64,000 bases of DNA from Mycobacterium sp. ENV421. Lineage in GTDB: Bacteria; Actinomycetota; Actinomycetes; Mycobacteriales; Mycobacteriaceae. Positions 10,051 to 19,937 of this stretch are shown here, piece by piece. Position 1 is the stretch's first letter; the number at the start of each line of letters is the position of its first letter. The DNA lies in the NCBI RefSeq assembly GCF_002887815.1, contig NZ_PDHO01000008.1:124001-188000 (forward strand). The letters run 5' to 3'. A program made the position numbers and the translations under genes. The notes beneath the pieces were generated by a model. It searched no databases, was not told where the DNA came from, and was given only the letters and a program-made list of their open reading frames with translations.

Positions 10051-10974
10051 GTGCGCAGTACTGCGATCCGTGCGGTCATGGGTTTGTCGGCGTTGGCGCT
10101 GGCGGCTGGTCTCACCGCATGCGGCGGCGACAAGTCCCCGGGCAGCGGCCCGGCAGCAGCACAGACCCCCACCGTGGTGGCGTCCACCGACGTCTGGGGC
10201 AGCGTCGCGCAGGCGGTCGCAGGCGACCACGCCAAGGTCACCTCGATCATCACCAGCGCCTCCGCCGACCCGCACTCGTTCGAGGCCAGCCCCTCGAACG
10301 CGGCCGACATCGCCGACGCGTCGCTGGTGGTCTACAACGGCGGCGGTTACGACCACTGGGTCGACGACGTCCTGGCCGGCCACAAGTCAGTGGCTGCGGT
10401 CAACGCCTACGCACTGCTGAAGCCGCCCGCCGGCGAACCCCAGCCGGCCAACGAGCACGTCTTCTACGACCTGTCCACCGCGCGGGCCGTGGCCAGCTCG
10501 ATCGCCGACAAACTCGCCCAGGACGATCCGCAGCACGCCGCCGACTACAAGTCCAACGCCGAGACCTTCAACCGCAAGGCCGACGCGATAGCGCAGACCG
10601 AGAACGCGATCCGCACCACCCACCCGGGCGCCGCGGTGGTCGCGACCGAACCCGTCGCGCACTATCTCCTGGAGGCAGCCGGCCTGACCGACAAGACACC
10701 GGCCGGATTCGCCAGCGCCGTCGAGCAGGACACCGACCCCGCCCCCGTCGACGTCGCGGCCATGCTGGACCTCATCAAGGCCCGCGAGATCGCCGCTGTG
10801 GTGTTCAACGAACAAACGATCACCGAGGTCACCAAACAGGTGCAGGCCGCGGCTGCGAGCGCCGGTGTGCCCGTCGTCAGCGTCACCGAGACGCTGCCCG
10901 ACGGCAAGGACTACCTGACCTGGCAGCGCGATACCGCCGACCGGTTGACCGCCGCCTTGCAGCAGAACCGATAA
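10051..10974 (+). CDS. Metal (probably zinc) ABC transporter substrate-binding lipoprotein
   Basis: The 307-residue protein is a cluster A-I (ZnuA/TroA) solute-binding protein that captures a divalent metal outside the membrane. A signal peptide ends in the lipobox LTAC, with lipidated Cys24. Plausible metal ligands are His75 (SADPHSFE), His136 (NEHVFYD), Glu200/His204 (TEPVAHYL) and Glu254. Start is GTG 10051, with AGGAGG 5-10 bases upstream; the longer frame from 9967 has no ribosome site and would bury the signal peptide. It leads a three-gene importer operon. Zinc rather than manganese is inferred from the Zur-like box and the His-rich tail of the ATPase. Confidence 0.88.
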   Translation: MRSTAIRAVMGLSALALAAGLTACGGDKSPGSGPAAAQTPTVVASTDVWGSVAQAVAGDHAKVTSIITSASADPHSFEASPSNAADIADASLVVYNGGGYDHWVDDVLAGHKSVAAVNAYALLKPPAGEPQPANEHVFYDLSTARAVASSIADKLAQDDPQHAADYKSNAETFNRKADAIAQTENAIRTTHPGAAVVATEPVAHYLLEAAGLTDKTPAGFASAVEQDTDPAPVDVAAMLDLIKAREIAAVVFNEQTITEVTKQVQAAAASAGVPVVSVTETLPDGKDYLTWQRDTADRLTAALQQNR

Positions 10975-10983
10975 TCACTGCTT

Positions 10984-11796
10984 GTGAGTACCGAGGTCGT
11001 CTGCCTGTCCGGTGCTCGGCTGGCGTTCGGGGACCGGGTGCTCTGGGACCACCTCGATCTGAAGGTGGCCCGCGGTGAGTTCATCGCCATCCTCGGCCCC
11101 AACGGCACCGGGAAAACGTCGCTGTTCAAGGTGCTGCTGGGTCAGCTGGAACTCAGCGCGGGCACGGCCACCATCGAGGGCAGGCCGATCGAGGCGGGCA
11201 GCGAGCGGATCGGGTACGTGCCTCAGCACCGCTCGGTCGACCGGGGCCTGAGCCTGCGCGGCCGCGACCTGGTCCGCCTCGGGGTGGACGGCCACCACTG
11301 GGGCATCGGGCCGCTGTCGCCGAAGGAGCGCCAGCACCGGAACTCGGTCGTCCAGCGGGCGTTGGCAGAGGTCCAGGCCCTGAAGTTGGCCAAGGTTCCG
11401 GTCGGGGTGATGTCCGGTGGCGAACTGCAGCGGGTGCGCATCGCGCAGGCATTGGCCAGCGATCCGGTGCTGCTGCTCTGCGACGAGCCCCTGCTCAACC
11501 TGGATCCGGCCAGCGCCCGGCTGGTCGCCCAGCTCATCGACCGGCGCCGCAGATCCGGTACCGCGGTGATGTTCGTGACGCACGAGATCAACCCGGTGGT
11601 CCCCTACGTGGACCGGGTGCTCTATCTGGTCAACGGCCGGTTCCGGATCGGCACGGTCGCCGAGGTGATGACCTCGGAGACGCTCTCGGAGCTGTATCAG
11701 GCCGACATCCAGGTGGTGCAGGTCGGCGATCGCTACGTGGTGGTCGGCGAACACCTCGATCACTCCGGCCACACCCACGGACACACCCATGAATGA
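10984..11796 (+). CDS. Metal ABC transporter ATP-binding protein (ZnuC-like)
   Basis: This 270-residue ATPase energises the importer. Walker A GPNGTGKT is at 38-45, signature MSGGEL at 143-148 and Walker B LLLCDEP at 163-169, followed by a switch His in FVTHEINPVV. The last 14 residues are His-rich (HLDHSGHTHGHTHE, 257-270), typical of zinc systems and possibly a metal sensor or store. Start is GTG 10984, nine bases after the binding-protein stop. It overlaps the permease gene by 8 bases, so the two are translationally coupled. Confidence 0.9.
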   Translation: MSTEVVCLSGARLAFGDRVLWDHLDLKVARGEFIAILGPNGTGKTSLFKVLLGQLELSAGTATIEGRPIEAGSERIGYVPQHRSVDRGLSLRGRDLVRLGVDGHHWGIGPLSPKERQHRNSVVQRALAEVQALKLAKVPVGVMSGGELQRVRIAQALASDPVLLLCDEPLLNLDPASARLVAQLIDRRRRSGTAVMFVTHEINPVVPYVDRVLYLVNGRFRIGTVAEVMTSETLSELYQADIQVVQVGDRYVVVGEHLDHSGHTHGHTHE

Positions 11797-12655
11797 CCGC
11801 TTCGCACACCTGCTGGATCACCTGTTCGCATTCGACATCACCGCCGACCTGCTGGGCCGGGGCTTCGTTCAGCAGGCCCTGATCGCCGCCGCGCTGCTGG
11901 CGTTGGTGGCCGGGCTGATCGGGCCGTTCATCGTGATGCGCCAGATGTCGTTCGCCGTGCACGGTTCCAGCGAGCTGTCGCTGACCGGCGCGGCCTTCGC
12001 GTTACTGGTCGGCTTCAACGTCGGCCTGGGGGCGCTGGTGGGCAGCGCACTGGCCGCCGTGCTGTTCGGCATCCTCGGGCAGCGGGCCCGCGAGCGCGAC
12101 TCGGCGATCGGCGTGGTGCTGGCCTTCGGGCTGGGCCTGGCGGTGCTGTTCATCCATCTGTACCCGGGCCGGGCCGGCACCAGCTTCGCGCTGCTGACCG
12201 GTCAGATCGTCGGCGTCGGCTACTCGGGTCTGACGCTGCTGATCGCGGTGACCGTGTTGGTGGTCGGCGTGCTGACCTTCAGCTACCGGCCTCTGCTGTT
12301 CGCCACCGCGGACCCCGAAGTGGCTGCGGCGCGCGGTGTTCCGGTGCGCATGCTGGGCATCGTGTTCGCCGCCCTGGTCGGCGTGGTGGCCGCTCAAGGC
12401 GTGCAGATCGTCGGAGCGCTACTGGTCATGTCACTGCTCATCACGCCGGCAGCCGCGGCAGCCCGGGTGTTCAGTTCACCGGCGGCGGTGATCGCGGCGT
12501 CGGTGATCTTCGCCGAACTGTCCGCGGTGGTCGGCATCGTGCTGTCGCTGGCGCCCGGAGTTCCGGTGTCGGTGTTCGTCACGACGATCTCGTTCGTGAT
12601 CTATCTGGTGTGTTGGGCCGTCAGCCGCCGCCAGGTGGATCCCGCCGCGGCTTGA
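11789..12655 (+). CDS. Metal ABC transporter permease (ZnuB-like)
   Basis: The 288-residue protein belongs to the ABC-3 permease family and forms the membrane channel of the importer. About eight hydrophobic helices are visible, beginning with QQALIAAALLALVAGLIGPF and ending with VFVTTISFVIYLVCWAV. The family signature around QGVQIVGALLVMSLLITPAAAAA near the C-terminal third is present. ATG 11789 lies inside the end of the ATPase gene. It is the last gene of the operon; 29 bases separate it from pxpA, which has its own promoter-like box. Confidence 0.9.
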   Translation: MNDRFAHLLDHLFAFDITADLLGRGFVQQALIAAALLALVAGLIGPFIVMRQMSFAVHGSSELSLTGAAFALLVGFNVGLGALVGSALAAVLFGILGQRARERDSAIGVVLAFGLGLAVLFIHLYPGRAGTSFALLTGQIVGVGYSGLTLLIAVTVLVVGVLTFSYRPLLFATADPEVAAARGVPVRMLGIVFAALVGVVAAQGVQIVGALLVMSLLITPAAAAARVFSSPAAVIAASVIFAELSAVVGIVLSLAPGVPVSVFVTTISFVIYLVCWAVSRRQVDPAAA

Positions 12656-12672
12656 TCGATCCGCCGGCTGGT

Positions 12673-12678
12673 TAGGCT
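12673..12678 (+). promoter_or_regulatory. -10 box for a leaderless pxpA transcript
   Basis: TAGGCT ends 6 bases before the GTG at 12685. This TANNNT-N6-start arrangement is the hallmark of mycobacterial leaderless mRNAs, and there is no Shine-Dalgarno sequence. Confidence 0.55.
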
Positions 12679-12684
12679 GGTCCG

Positions 12685-13443
12685 GTGACGTCCGTCGACC
12701 TCAACGCAGACCTCGGCGAAGGTTTCGGGGTGTGGGAGCTCGGTGACGACGCGGCCATGCTCGACGTCGTCACGAGCGCCAACGTGGCATGCGGCTTCCA
12801 CGCCGGCAACCCGGCCGGGCTGGCCCGTACCAGCCGTGCTGCCGCCGAGCGCGGGGTGCGGATCGGCGCCCAGGTGAGCTATCTCGACCTGGCCGGGTTC
12901 GGCCGCCGCTTCATCGATGTCGAACCGGCCGAACTCACCGCGGAGGTGATCTACCAGATCGGCGCCTTGCAGGCCCTGGCCCGCTCCGCGGGCACCGACG
13001 TCGGCTACGTCAAACCCCATGGCGCGCTGTACAACACGATTGTCACCCATCGCCAGCAGGCCCGGGCGGTCGCCGAGGCGGTGCACGCCGTCGACCCCGG
13101 CCTGCCGGTGCTGAGCCTGGCGGGTTCGGTCTTCTTCGAAGAAGCCGAACGACTCGGCTTACGCACCGTCGCCGAGGCGTTCGCAGACCGCGCATACCGC
13201 CCCGACGGAGCGCTGGTTTCCCGCCGCGAGAACGGCGCTGTGCTGCACGATCCGGAGCAGATCGCCGAGCGGGTGTCGCGGATGGTGCACCGTGGACAGG
13301 TATCCGCCGTCGACGGATCGACGATCGACATACGGGTGGAATCGATTTGCGTGCACGGTGATTCGCCGGGCGCGGTGCAGATCGCGACCGCGGTCCGTGA
13401 TCGCCTGCTGCGCGACGGGGTCGACGTGGCGGCGTTCATCTGA
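12685..13443 (+). CDS. pxpA: 5-oxoprolinase subunit A (LamB/YcsF family)
   Basis: PxpA is one of three subunits that use ATP to open 5-oxoproline, a damage product of glutamine/glutamate, to glutamate. The 252-residue protein shows the family's opening [35 protein letters not shown] and the closing [16 protein letters not shown]. Start is GTG 12685. The partner genes pxpB and pxpC, often next to pxpA, are not here. Instead the stop overlaps the ATG of a metallo-hydrolase by one base (TGATG). Family assignment is secure; activity in this organism depends on distant pxpBC genes. Confidence 0.9.
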   Translation: MTSVDLNADLGEGFGVWELGDDAAMLDVVTSANVACGFHAGNPAGLARTSRAAAERGVRIGAQVSYLDLAGFGRRFIDVEPAELTAEVIYQIGALQALARSAGTDVGYVKPHGALYNTIVTHRQQARAVAEAVHAVDPGLPVLSLAGSVFFEEAERLGLRTVAEAFADRAYRPDGALVSRRENGAVLHDPEQIAERVSRMVHRGQVSAVDGSTIDIRVESICVHGDSPGAVQIATAVRDRLLRDGVDVAAFI

Positions 13444-14363
13444 TGCGGCTCAAACTCGGCAGGCCGGATATCGGCCAGTACCGCGACCGCTTCGATGTCC
13501 CCGAGGCCGACCCGGACACCGCGCTGTCGGTCACCTGGCTGGGGGTGTCGACGCTGCTGGTCGACGACGGTACCTCGGCGCTGTTGACCGACGGCTTCTT
13601 CTCCCGCCCGCCGATGCTGGATGTCGGGCTGCGGCGGTTGACGCCGTCGGCATCGCGGATCGACCACTGCCTGAACCGGGCCAACATCAACCGGCTGGCC
13701 GCGGTGCTGCCCGTGCACACCCATTACGACCACGCGATGGACTCGGCGCTGGTCGCTGCCCGCACCGGCGCCCGGCTGATCGGCGGCGAGTCAGCGGCGA
13801 ATATCGCTCGGGGATACCGCCTTCCGGATGATCAGATCGTCGTCGCGGCGTCGGGGGAAGAGCTGACACTCGGCCCGTTCGCGGTGACACTCATCGAGTC
13901 GCACCACTGCCCGCCGGACCGCTTCCCCGGCACGATCACCGCACCGGTCGTGCCGCCGGTCAAAGCGTCGGCGTTCCGCTGCGGCGAGGCGTGGTCGACC
14001 CTGATCCACCACGCGCCCAGCGATCGGCGGCTGCTCATCCAGGGCAGCGCCGGCTTCCTGCCGGGTGCCCTCGACGGTTGTCGCGCCGACATCGTCTATC
14101 TGGGCGTCGGCCAGCTCGGTGTGCAACCCCGGACCTACATCGAGCAGTACTGGGAGCAGACGGTCGGGGCGGTCGGGGCGCGCCGCGTCGTGCTGATCCA
14201 CTGGGACGACTTCTTCCGCCCGCTCACCGAGCCGCTGATCGCGTTGCCGTATGCCGGTGACGACCTGAACGTGACGATGCGGGTGCTGTCGGTCCTGGCC
14301 GAGCGTGACGGCGTCGCGCTGCATCTGCCGACGGTGTGGCAACGCGAAGACCCGTGGGCCTGA
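13443..14363 (+). CDS. Metallo-beta-lactamase-fold hydrolase
   Basis: The 306-residue protein has an HxHxDH zinc motif at 92-97 (VHTHYDH) and later histidines in SHHCPPD and LIHWDDFF, so it is an MBL-fold hydrolase. It differs from glyoxalase II and RNase Z families in spacing. The active-site stretch LIQGSAGFLPG is characteristic of uncharacterised actinobacterial members. The substrate is unknown. Start ATG 13443 is coupled to the pxpA stop (TGATG). The next gene, an ArsB-like permease, starts 7 bases after its stop, making a three-gene unit. A similar MBL gene precedes arsB2 in M. tuberculosis. Confidence 0.8.
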   Translation: MRLKLGRPDIGQYRDRFDVPEADPDTALSVTWLGVSTLLVDDGTSALLTDGFFSRPPMLDVGLRRLTPSASRIDHCLNRANINRLAAVLPVHTHYDHAMDSALVAARTGARLIGGESAANIARGYRLPDDQIVVAASGEELTLGPFAVTLIESHHCPPDRFPGTITAPVVPPVKASAFRCGEAWSTLIHHAPSDRRLLIQGSAGFLPGALDGCRADIVYLGVGQLGVQPRTYIEQYWEQTVGAVGARRVVLIHWDDFFRPLTEPLIALPYAGDDLNVTMRVLSVLAERDGVALHLPTVWQREDPWA

Positions 14364-14370
14364 TCGCGCC

Positions 14371-15609
14371 GTGCTGATCGTCGCCCTGCTGGCCCTGGTG
14401 GTCGTCCTCGTCTTCGCCATCGCCCGCCCCAGGGGCTGGTCAGAGGCATGGGCAGCGGTGCCCGCCGCCGCCCTGGTCATCGCGATCGGTGCGGTGTCGA
14501 CCCACGATGCCGCCGACGAGGCGAGCCGGATGCTTCCGGTGGTCGCCTTCCTGGCCGCGATATTGGTGCTGGCCAAGTTGTGCGACGACGAGGGGCTGTT
14601 CCAGGCGGCGGGCACCTGGATGGCACGCGGCACCGCGGGTAAACCGCGGCGGCTGCTGGGTCAGGTGTTCCTGATCGCGGCGGCCACCACCGCGGTGCTC
14701 AGCCTGGATGCCACCGTCGTGCTGCTGACCCCGGTGGTGCTGGCCACCGCACGCATGCTGAAAGTGCCGCCCCGCCCACACCTGTATGCGACTGCGCACC
14801 TATCCAATTCGGCATCACTGTTGCTGCCGGTGTCCAACCTGACCAATCTGCTCGCGTTCAGCGCCGCCGGGCTGTCATTCACCCGCTTCAGCGCGTTGAT
14901 GACCGCGCCGTGGCTCGCGGCCATCGCCGTCGAATACCTGGTGCTGCGGCTGGCGTTTCGGCGCGATCTCGCCGACGTGCCGCCCGAGAGCCCGCCCCCG
15001 CATCCGGACCGGCCGGTGTTCGTCCTCGTGGTGCTGGCCTTGACGCTGGTCGGGTTCGCGGTGACCTCGTTCGCAGGCCTGTCGCCGGCCTGGGCGGCAC
15101 TGGCCGGCGCGGTGGTACTCGGCGTGCGCTCACTGGCGCAGGGGCGCAGCACGATCGGCGGGATCGTGCACTCGCTGAATCTGCCGTTCCTGCTGTTCGT
15201 ACTGGCGCTGGCGGTGGTCGTCAAAGCGGTGATGGTCAACGGTCTCGACACCGCCGCCGCGGACCTGCTGCCGTCGGGTGGCAGCCTGCCGGCACTGCTC
15301 GGCATCGCGACGGTGGCGGCGCTGCTGTCCAATGTCGTCAACAACCTGCCCGCTGTACTGGTGCTGCTCCCGCTGGCCGCAGGCAGCGGTCCGGCCGCAG
15401 TGCTCGCCGTGCTGATCGGGGTGAACATCGGACCGAACCTGACCTACGCCGGGTCATTGGCCAATCTGCTGTGGCGCAGGGTGTTGCACCAGCAGGGCGA
15501 GCCGACCAGCGTGCGCGAATTCACCTGGCTGGGTCTGGCGACGGTTCCGGCCTGCCTGGTGGTGGCGGTGGTGACGTTGTGGGCCGGGGTGCAGCTGATC
15601 GGCGTGTAA
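14371..15609 (+). CDS. ArsB/SLC13-like integral membrane transporter
   Basis: The protein of about 412 residues has some 11-12 hydrophobic helices and belongs to the ion transporter superfamily that includes ArsB and SLC13. Characteristic stretches are SLDATVVLLTPVVLATARML (helix 4), LLPVSNLTNLLAFS and NVVNNLPAVLVLLPLAAGSG with the re-entrant NNLP motif, and GVNIGPNLTYAGSLANLLW. In M. tuberculosis the syntenic gene is called arsB2, but neither an ArsR regulator nor an arsC is present here, so arsenite export is unproven and an organic anion is equally possible. Start is GTG 14371, 7 bases after the hydrolase stop. It converges on rlmB with a 2-base gap. Confidence 0.82.
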   Translation: MLIVALLALVVVLVFAIARPRGWSEAWAAVPAAALVIAIGAVSTHDAADEASRMLPVVAFLAAILVLAKLCDDEGLFQAAGTWMARGTAGKPRRLLGQVFLIAAATTAVLSLDATVVLLTPVVLATARMLKVPPRPHLYATAHLSNSASLLLPVSNLTNLLAFSAAGLSFTRFSALMTAPWLAAIAVEYLVLRLAFRRDLADVPPESPPPHPDRPVFVLVVLALTLVGFAVTSFAGLSPAWAALAGAVVLGVRSLAQGRSTIGGIVHSLNLPFLLFVLALAVVVKAVMVNGLDTAAADLLPSGGSLPALLGIATVAALLSNVVNNLPAVLVLLPLAAGSGPAAVLAVLIGVNIGPNLTYAGSLANLLWRRVLHQQGEPTSVREFTWLGLATVPACLVVAVVTLWAGVQLIGV

Positions 15610-15611
15610 CG

Positions 15612-16553
15612 CTAGCGACGACGCTGACGGGCGATCTCGGCGAGCACCACACCGGCAGCGACCGATGCGTTCAGCGACTCCGTCGGCCCTGCCATCGGAA
15701 TCGACACCACCGCATCGCAATTCTGGCGTACCAGTCGCGATAGCCCCTTGCCCTCCGAGCCGACCACGAGCACCAGCGGCCCAGAGCCGTCGAGATCGTC
15801 GAGCGTGGTGTCGCCCTCGGCATCGAGCCCGATCACCTGAACACCGGCGTCGGCCCAATCCTTCAGCGTGCGAGTGAGATTCGTGGCCCGCGCGACCCGC
15901 ACGCGGGCAGCCGCACCGGCGCTGGTGCGCCACGCGACCGCCGTCACCGATGCGGAGCGCCGTTGCGGGATCAGCACACCGTGGCCGGCGAAGGCGGCCA
16001 CCGACCGCACGATCGCGCCGAGGTTGCGCGGGTCGGAGATGTTGTCCAGTGCGACCAGAAGCGCCGGTTCGACGTCAGAGGTGGCGGCCGCCAGCAGATC
16101 GTCGGGGTGGGCGTAATTGTAGGGCGGCACCTGCAGAGCGATGCCCTGGTGTAACCCGTTGGAGCTCAACCGGTCCAGATCGTGGCGTGGCACTTCCAGA
16201 ATCGCGATGCCGCGGTCCGCGGCCAGGGTGACCGACTCGGTCAGCCGCTCGTCGGCTTCCGCGCCCAGCGCCACATACAGCGCTGTCGCCGGTGCGTGCG
16301 CACGCAGGCACTCCAACACGGGGTTGCGGCCCAGCACCATCTCGGTCTCATCGGTGGGCTTCGAATACTGGCGCGCCCGCTTGTCAGCATTTGCGGCGCG
16401 TCGGGCCGCCGGATGCCCGGTGCGAGCACTTGCCGGCGGCGTCGCGCCGCGGCCTTCCAGCCCACGGCGGCGCTGACCGCCGGACCCGACGGTCGGACCC
16501 TTCTTCGTGCCTTCCTTGCGAATCGCACCGCGCCGCTTGGAGTTTCCCGCCAT
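15612..16553 (-). CDS. rlmB: TrmH-family rRNA 2'-O-methyltransferase (RlmB-like)
   Basis: The 313-residue SPOUT methyltransferase most likely methylates the 2'-OH of a 23S rRNA guanosine. An N-terminal basic tail of about 70 residues is followed by a substrate-binding domain beginning [20 protein letters not shown] and the SPOUT domain with motif 1 [14 protein letters not shown], motif 2 [14 protein letters not shown] and motif 3 [19 protein letters not shown]. Start ATG 16553 follows directly on the cysS stop. The cysS-rlmB pairing is common in bacteria. The exact target nucleotide is inferred from the family; some mycobacterial relatives were annotated as tsnR-like. Confidence 0.9.
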   Translation of the reverse strand: MAGNSKRRGAIRKEGTKKGPTVGSGGQRRRGLEGRGATPPASARTGHPAARRAANADKRARQYSKPTDETEMVLGRNPVLECLRAHAPATALYVALGAEADERLTESVTLAADRGIAILEVPRHDLDRLSSNGLHQGIALQVPPYNYAHPDDLLAAATSDVEPALLVALDNISDPRNLGAIVRSVAAFAGHGVLIPQRRSASVTAVAWRTSAGAAARVRVARATNLTRTLKDWADAGVQVIGLDAEGDTTLDDLDGSGPLVLVVGSEGKGLSRLVRQNCDAVVSIPMAGPTESLNASVAAGVVLAEIARQRRR

Positions 16554-17957
16554 CTACTTGCCGCCTTCGTCGCGTAGCGCCCACTGCGGTCCGTCGGCGG
16601 TATCGGTCACCTCGATGCCGGCTTCGGAGAGCCGGTCCCGAATCTCATCGGCCAGAGCCCAGTCGCGGGTCTGGCGAGCACCGTCGCGGCGGTTCAGCTC
16701 GGCGCGCACCAACACATCGACCGCAGCCAGGGCCGCCGACGTCTCGTCGCGGGTCTCCCAGCGCTCGTCGAGCGGGTCACATCCGAGAATCCCCATCATC
16801 GAACGGATTTCACGCGCCTTCGCCAGCGCGGTCTCGTGGTCGCCGGATTCCAGGGCCCGGTTGCCGTCCGCGCGGGCGGCATGCACCTCGGCCAGGGCGG
16901 CGGGTACGGCGAGGTCGTCATCGAGCGCCGCACCGAACTTCTCTGTCCACGTGCTCGGCACCACGACGCCGACACGAGTCCGCACCCGGTGCAGGAACTC
17001 CTCGATGCCGGTGTACGCCTTGACCGCGTCCTGCAGTGCGTTCTCGGAGAACTCCAGCATCGACCGGTAGTGGGCACTACCCAGGTAGTAGCGCAGCTCT
17101 GCGGGCCGAACCCGTTGCAGCACAGCGGGAATCGACAGGACATTGCCCAGCGACTTGCTCATCTTCTCCCCGCCCATGGTGACCCAGCCGTTGTGCAGCC
17201 AGTACCGGGCGAAGCCGTCGCCGGCGGCACGCGCCTGCGCGATCTCGTTCTCATGGTGCGGAAAGACCAGATCCATTCCACCGCAGTGAATATCGAATTC
17301 CGAGCCAAGGTATTCGTGCGCCATCGCAACGCATTCGGAGTGCCAGCCTGGGCGGCCCGCTCCCCACGGCGTCGGCCAGGACGGCTCGCCGGGTTTGGCA
17401 CCCTTCCACAGGGTGAAGTCACGCTGGTCGCGCTTACCGGTGGCCACGCCCTCGCCCTGGTGCACGTCGTCGACCTTGTGCCCGGACAGCTTGCCGTACT
17501 CCGGGAAGCTCTGTACGTCGAAGTAGACGTCCCCTGCGCCGGTATAGGCGTGGCCGGTGTCGACCAGTCGCTCGATGAGCTCGACGATCTGGGTGATGTG
17601 TCCGGTCGCCCGGGGCTCGGCCGACGGCGGCAGCACGCCCAGGGCGTCGTAGGCCGCCGAGAATGCCCGCTCATGGGTGGCCGCCCACTCCCACCACGGC
17701 CGGCCTGCGTCGGCGGCCTTGGTGAGGATCTTGTCGTCGATGTCGGTGACGTTGCGGATGAATGCAACGTCGAAACCCTTGGCCGTCAGCCAGCGCCGCA
17801 GCACATCGAAGGCGACCCCGCTGCGGACATGCCCGATGTGCGGCAAGCCCTGCACGGTGGCGCCGCAGAGATAGATCGAGGCATGACCGGAACGGATCGG
17901 CGCGAAATCGCGCACGGCACCGCTGTAGGTGTCGTGGAGTCGCAGGGTGCCGGTCAC
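16554..17957 (-). CDS. cysS: Cysteinyl-tRNA synthetase
   Basis: CysS charges tRNA-Cys. The 467-residue class I enzyme has the zinc ligand Cys31 ([10 protein letters not shown]), the ATP motif HIGH at 40-43, a second zinc Cys in GWHSECVAM with the His pair FPHHENE, and the KMSKS loop in [12 protein letters not shown]. It is CysS rather than the mycothiol ligase MshC, which is shorter (about 410 residues). Start is GTG 17957. It sits in the leftward carD-ispD-ispF-cysS-rlmB unit, 28 bases after ispF and directly abutting rlmB. Confidence 0.95.
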   Translation of the reverse strand: MTGTLRLHDTYSGAVRDFAPIRSGHASIYLCGATVQGLPHIGHVRSGVAFDVLRRWLTAKGFDVAFIRNVTDIDDKILTKAADAGRPWWEWAATHERAFSAAYDALGVLPPSAEPRATGHITQIVELIERLVDTGHAYTGAGDVYFDVQSFPEYGKLSGHKVDDVHQGEGVATGKRDQRDFTLWKGAKPGEPSWPTPWGAGRPGWHSECVAMAHEYLGSEFDIHCGGMDLVFPHHENEIAQARAAGDGFARYWLHNGWVTMGGEKMSKSLGNVLSIPAVLQRVRPAELRYYLGSAHYRSMLEFSENALQDAVKAYTGIEEFLHRVRTRVGVVVPSTWTEKFGAALDDDLAVPAALAEVHAARADGNRALESGDHETALAKAREIRSMMGILGCDPLDERWETRDETSAALAAVDVLVRAELNRRDGARQTRDWALADEIRDRLSEAGIEVTDTADGPQWALRDEGGK

Positions 17958-17985
17958 GACGCGCCAGCTTACCGGCCTGAACGGC

Positions 17986-18477
17986 TCAGTCAGGCATCGA
18001 GGCGGACCCGGCCACCACCAGGGCGGTGGCGATGGCCGCCATCCCTTCCCCGCGGCCGGTCAGCCCGAGGCCGTCGGTGGTGGTCGCCGAGACCGATACC
18101 GGTGCGCCCAGCAGGCCGGACAGCAGGCGTTGGGCTTCCTCCCGGCGCGGCCCGATCTTGGGGCGGTTGGCGATCACCTGGACGACGGCGTTGCCGACCG
18201 TGAATCCCGCGGCGGTGAGCAGCTCGCGGACGTGTTCGAGCATGCGGGCGCCGGTGACACCGCGCCACTGCGGCTGGTCCACGCCGAACACCGACCCGAG
18301 ATCGCCGAGGCTCGCCGCCGAGAGCAGGGCATCGCAGAGCGCGTGGACGGCGACGTCCCCATCGGAATGTCCGGAGCAGCCGTCGGCATCGTCGAACAAC
18401 AGCCCCAGCAGCCAGCAGGGCCGGCCCGACTCGATCGGATGGACGTCGCTGCCCAGCCCGATGCGGGGAATCGTCAT
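17986..18477 (-). CDS. ispF: 2-C-methyl-D-erythritol 2,4-cyclodiphosphate synthase
   Basis: IspF cyclises CDP-methylerythritol phosphate in the non-mevalonate isoprenoid pathway. The 163-residue protein has zinc ligands Asp11, His13 (GLGSDVH) and His45 ([12 protein letters not shown]), and the closing signature [22 protein letters not shown] 18477 overlaps the ispD stop by 4 bases (ATGA), so the two consecutive-module enzymes are translationally coupled. Length is standard for the family. Confidence 0.96.
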   Translation of the reverse strand: MTIPRIGLGSDVHPIESGRPCWLLGLLFDDADGCSGHSDGDVAVHALCDALLSAASLGDLGSVFGVDQPQWRGVTGARMLEHVRELLTAAGFTVGNAVVQVIANRPKIGPRREEAQRLLSGLLGAPVSVSATTTDGLGLTGRGEGMAAIATALVVAGSASMPD

Positions 18478-19136
18478 GCGACCAGCAGAGCTCGGGCCAG
18501 CTGGAGATCCAGCGGCGTGGTGACCTTGAATGCGAGGGGGTCGCCGGCGACGGTGTACACCGGGGTGCCCAGGTATTCGACCAGCGAGGCGTCGTCGGTG
18601 ACCGACGCGCTGCCGACGTGCTCGTACGCGCGGCGGAGCAACGCGGTGTCGAAACCCTGGGGTGTTTGCACGGCACGCAGCCCGGAGCGCTCGGGAGTCC
18701 CGAGGACGACGCCGTTGGCGTCGACGGCCTTGATGGTGTCGGTGACCGGCAGCACCGGGATGACCGCGCGCAGGCCGTCACGCAGGGCGGCGACCACCCG
18801 CTGGATCTGCTCGACCGGCGTCAGCGGCCGGGCTGCGTCGTGCACGAGAACGAACTCCGGGTCGCCGACGGCAGCCAATGCTCGTCGTACGGTTTCCGGA
18901 CGCTCCGGACCGCCGGCGACAACCGTGGCACGACCGTCGAGCAGCAGCTTTGTTTCGTCGACCCGCTCGGCCGGCGCGGCGACGACCACCCGGTCGATCA
19001 CGCCGGAGGCCAACAGACCTTCCACCGAGCGTTCGAGCATGGTTCGGCCACCGAGATCCACAAAAGCCTTTGGGATACCCGCGCCCAGCCGTTCACCGGA
19101 ACCGGCGGCCGTGACGACCGCGACCGTGTCCGACAC
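18474..19136 (-). CDS. ispD: 2-C-methyl-D-erythritol 4-phosphate cytidylyltransferase
   Basis: IspD couples CTP to methylerythritol phosphate in isoprenoid precursor synthesis. The 220-residue nucleotidyltransferase has the CTP-binding glycine loop [10 protein letters not shown] at 9-18 with the following lysine in [21 protein letters not shown], and [11 protein letters not shown] near the C-terminus. Start is GTG 19136, 17 bases downstream of the carD stop. Co-transcription with carD is conserved in mycobacteria. Confidence 0.95.
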   Translation of the reverse strand: MSDTVAVVTAAGSGERLGAGIPKAFVDLGGRTMLERSVEGLLASGVIDRVVVAAPAERVDETKLLLDGRATVVAGGPERPETVRRALAAVGDPEFVLVHDAARPLTPVEQIQRVVAALRDGLRAVIPVLPVTDTIKAVDANGVVLGTPERSGLRAVQTPQGFDTALLRRAYEHVGSASVTDDASLVEYLGTPVYTVAGDPLAFKVTTPLDLQLARALLVA

Positions 19137-19153
19137 CTAACCCCTCAGGGCAG

Positions 19154-19711
<558 letters not shown>

Positions 19712-19937
19712 TCAGGGGCACCGAAGGTGAAGAGAGGGGGTTGACAGGGTGACGAAAGCGTGCAACGCGGACGCTCGTACCCACTGCTCAGCACACCCCC
19801 GCCCGGTCCCGGCCGCGCACTTCTGTCACCACCCCGTGAACCCTCAGCTACCGCCGCGCGACGCTACCTACTACTGTGCATAGTCGAACCGCGGCGGCGC
19901 GACGAAGCCGTCCACACGGGCCGAGCAGGAGGCTGTT

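Noticed and set aside
14371..15609. Arsenic resistance operon
   Set aside because: No ArsR, ArsC or ArsR box nearby; only the permease resembles ArsB.
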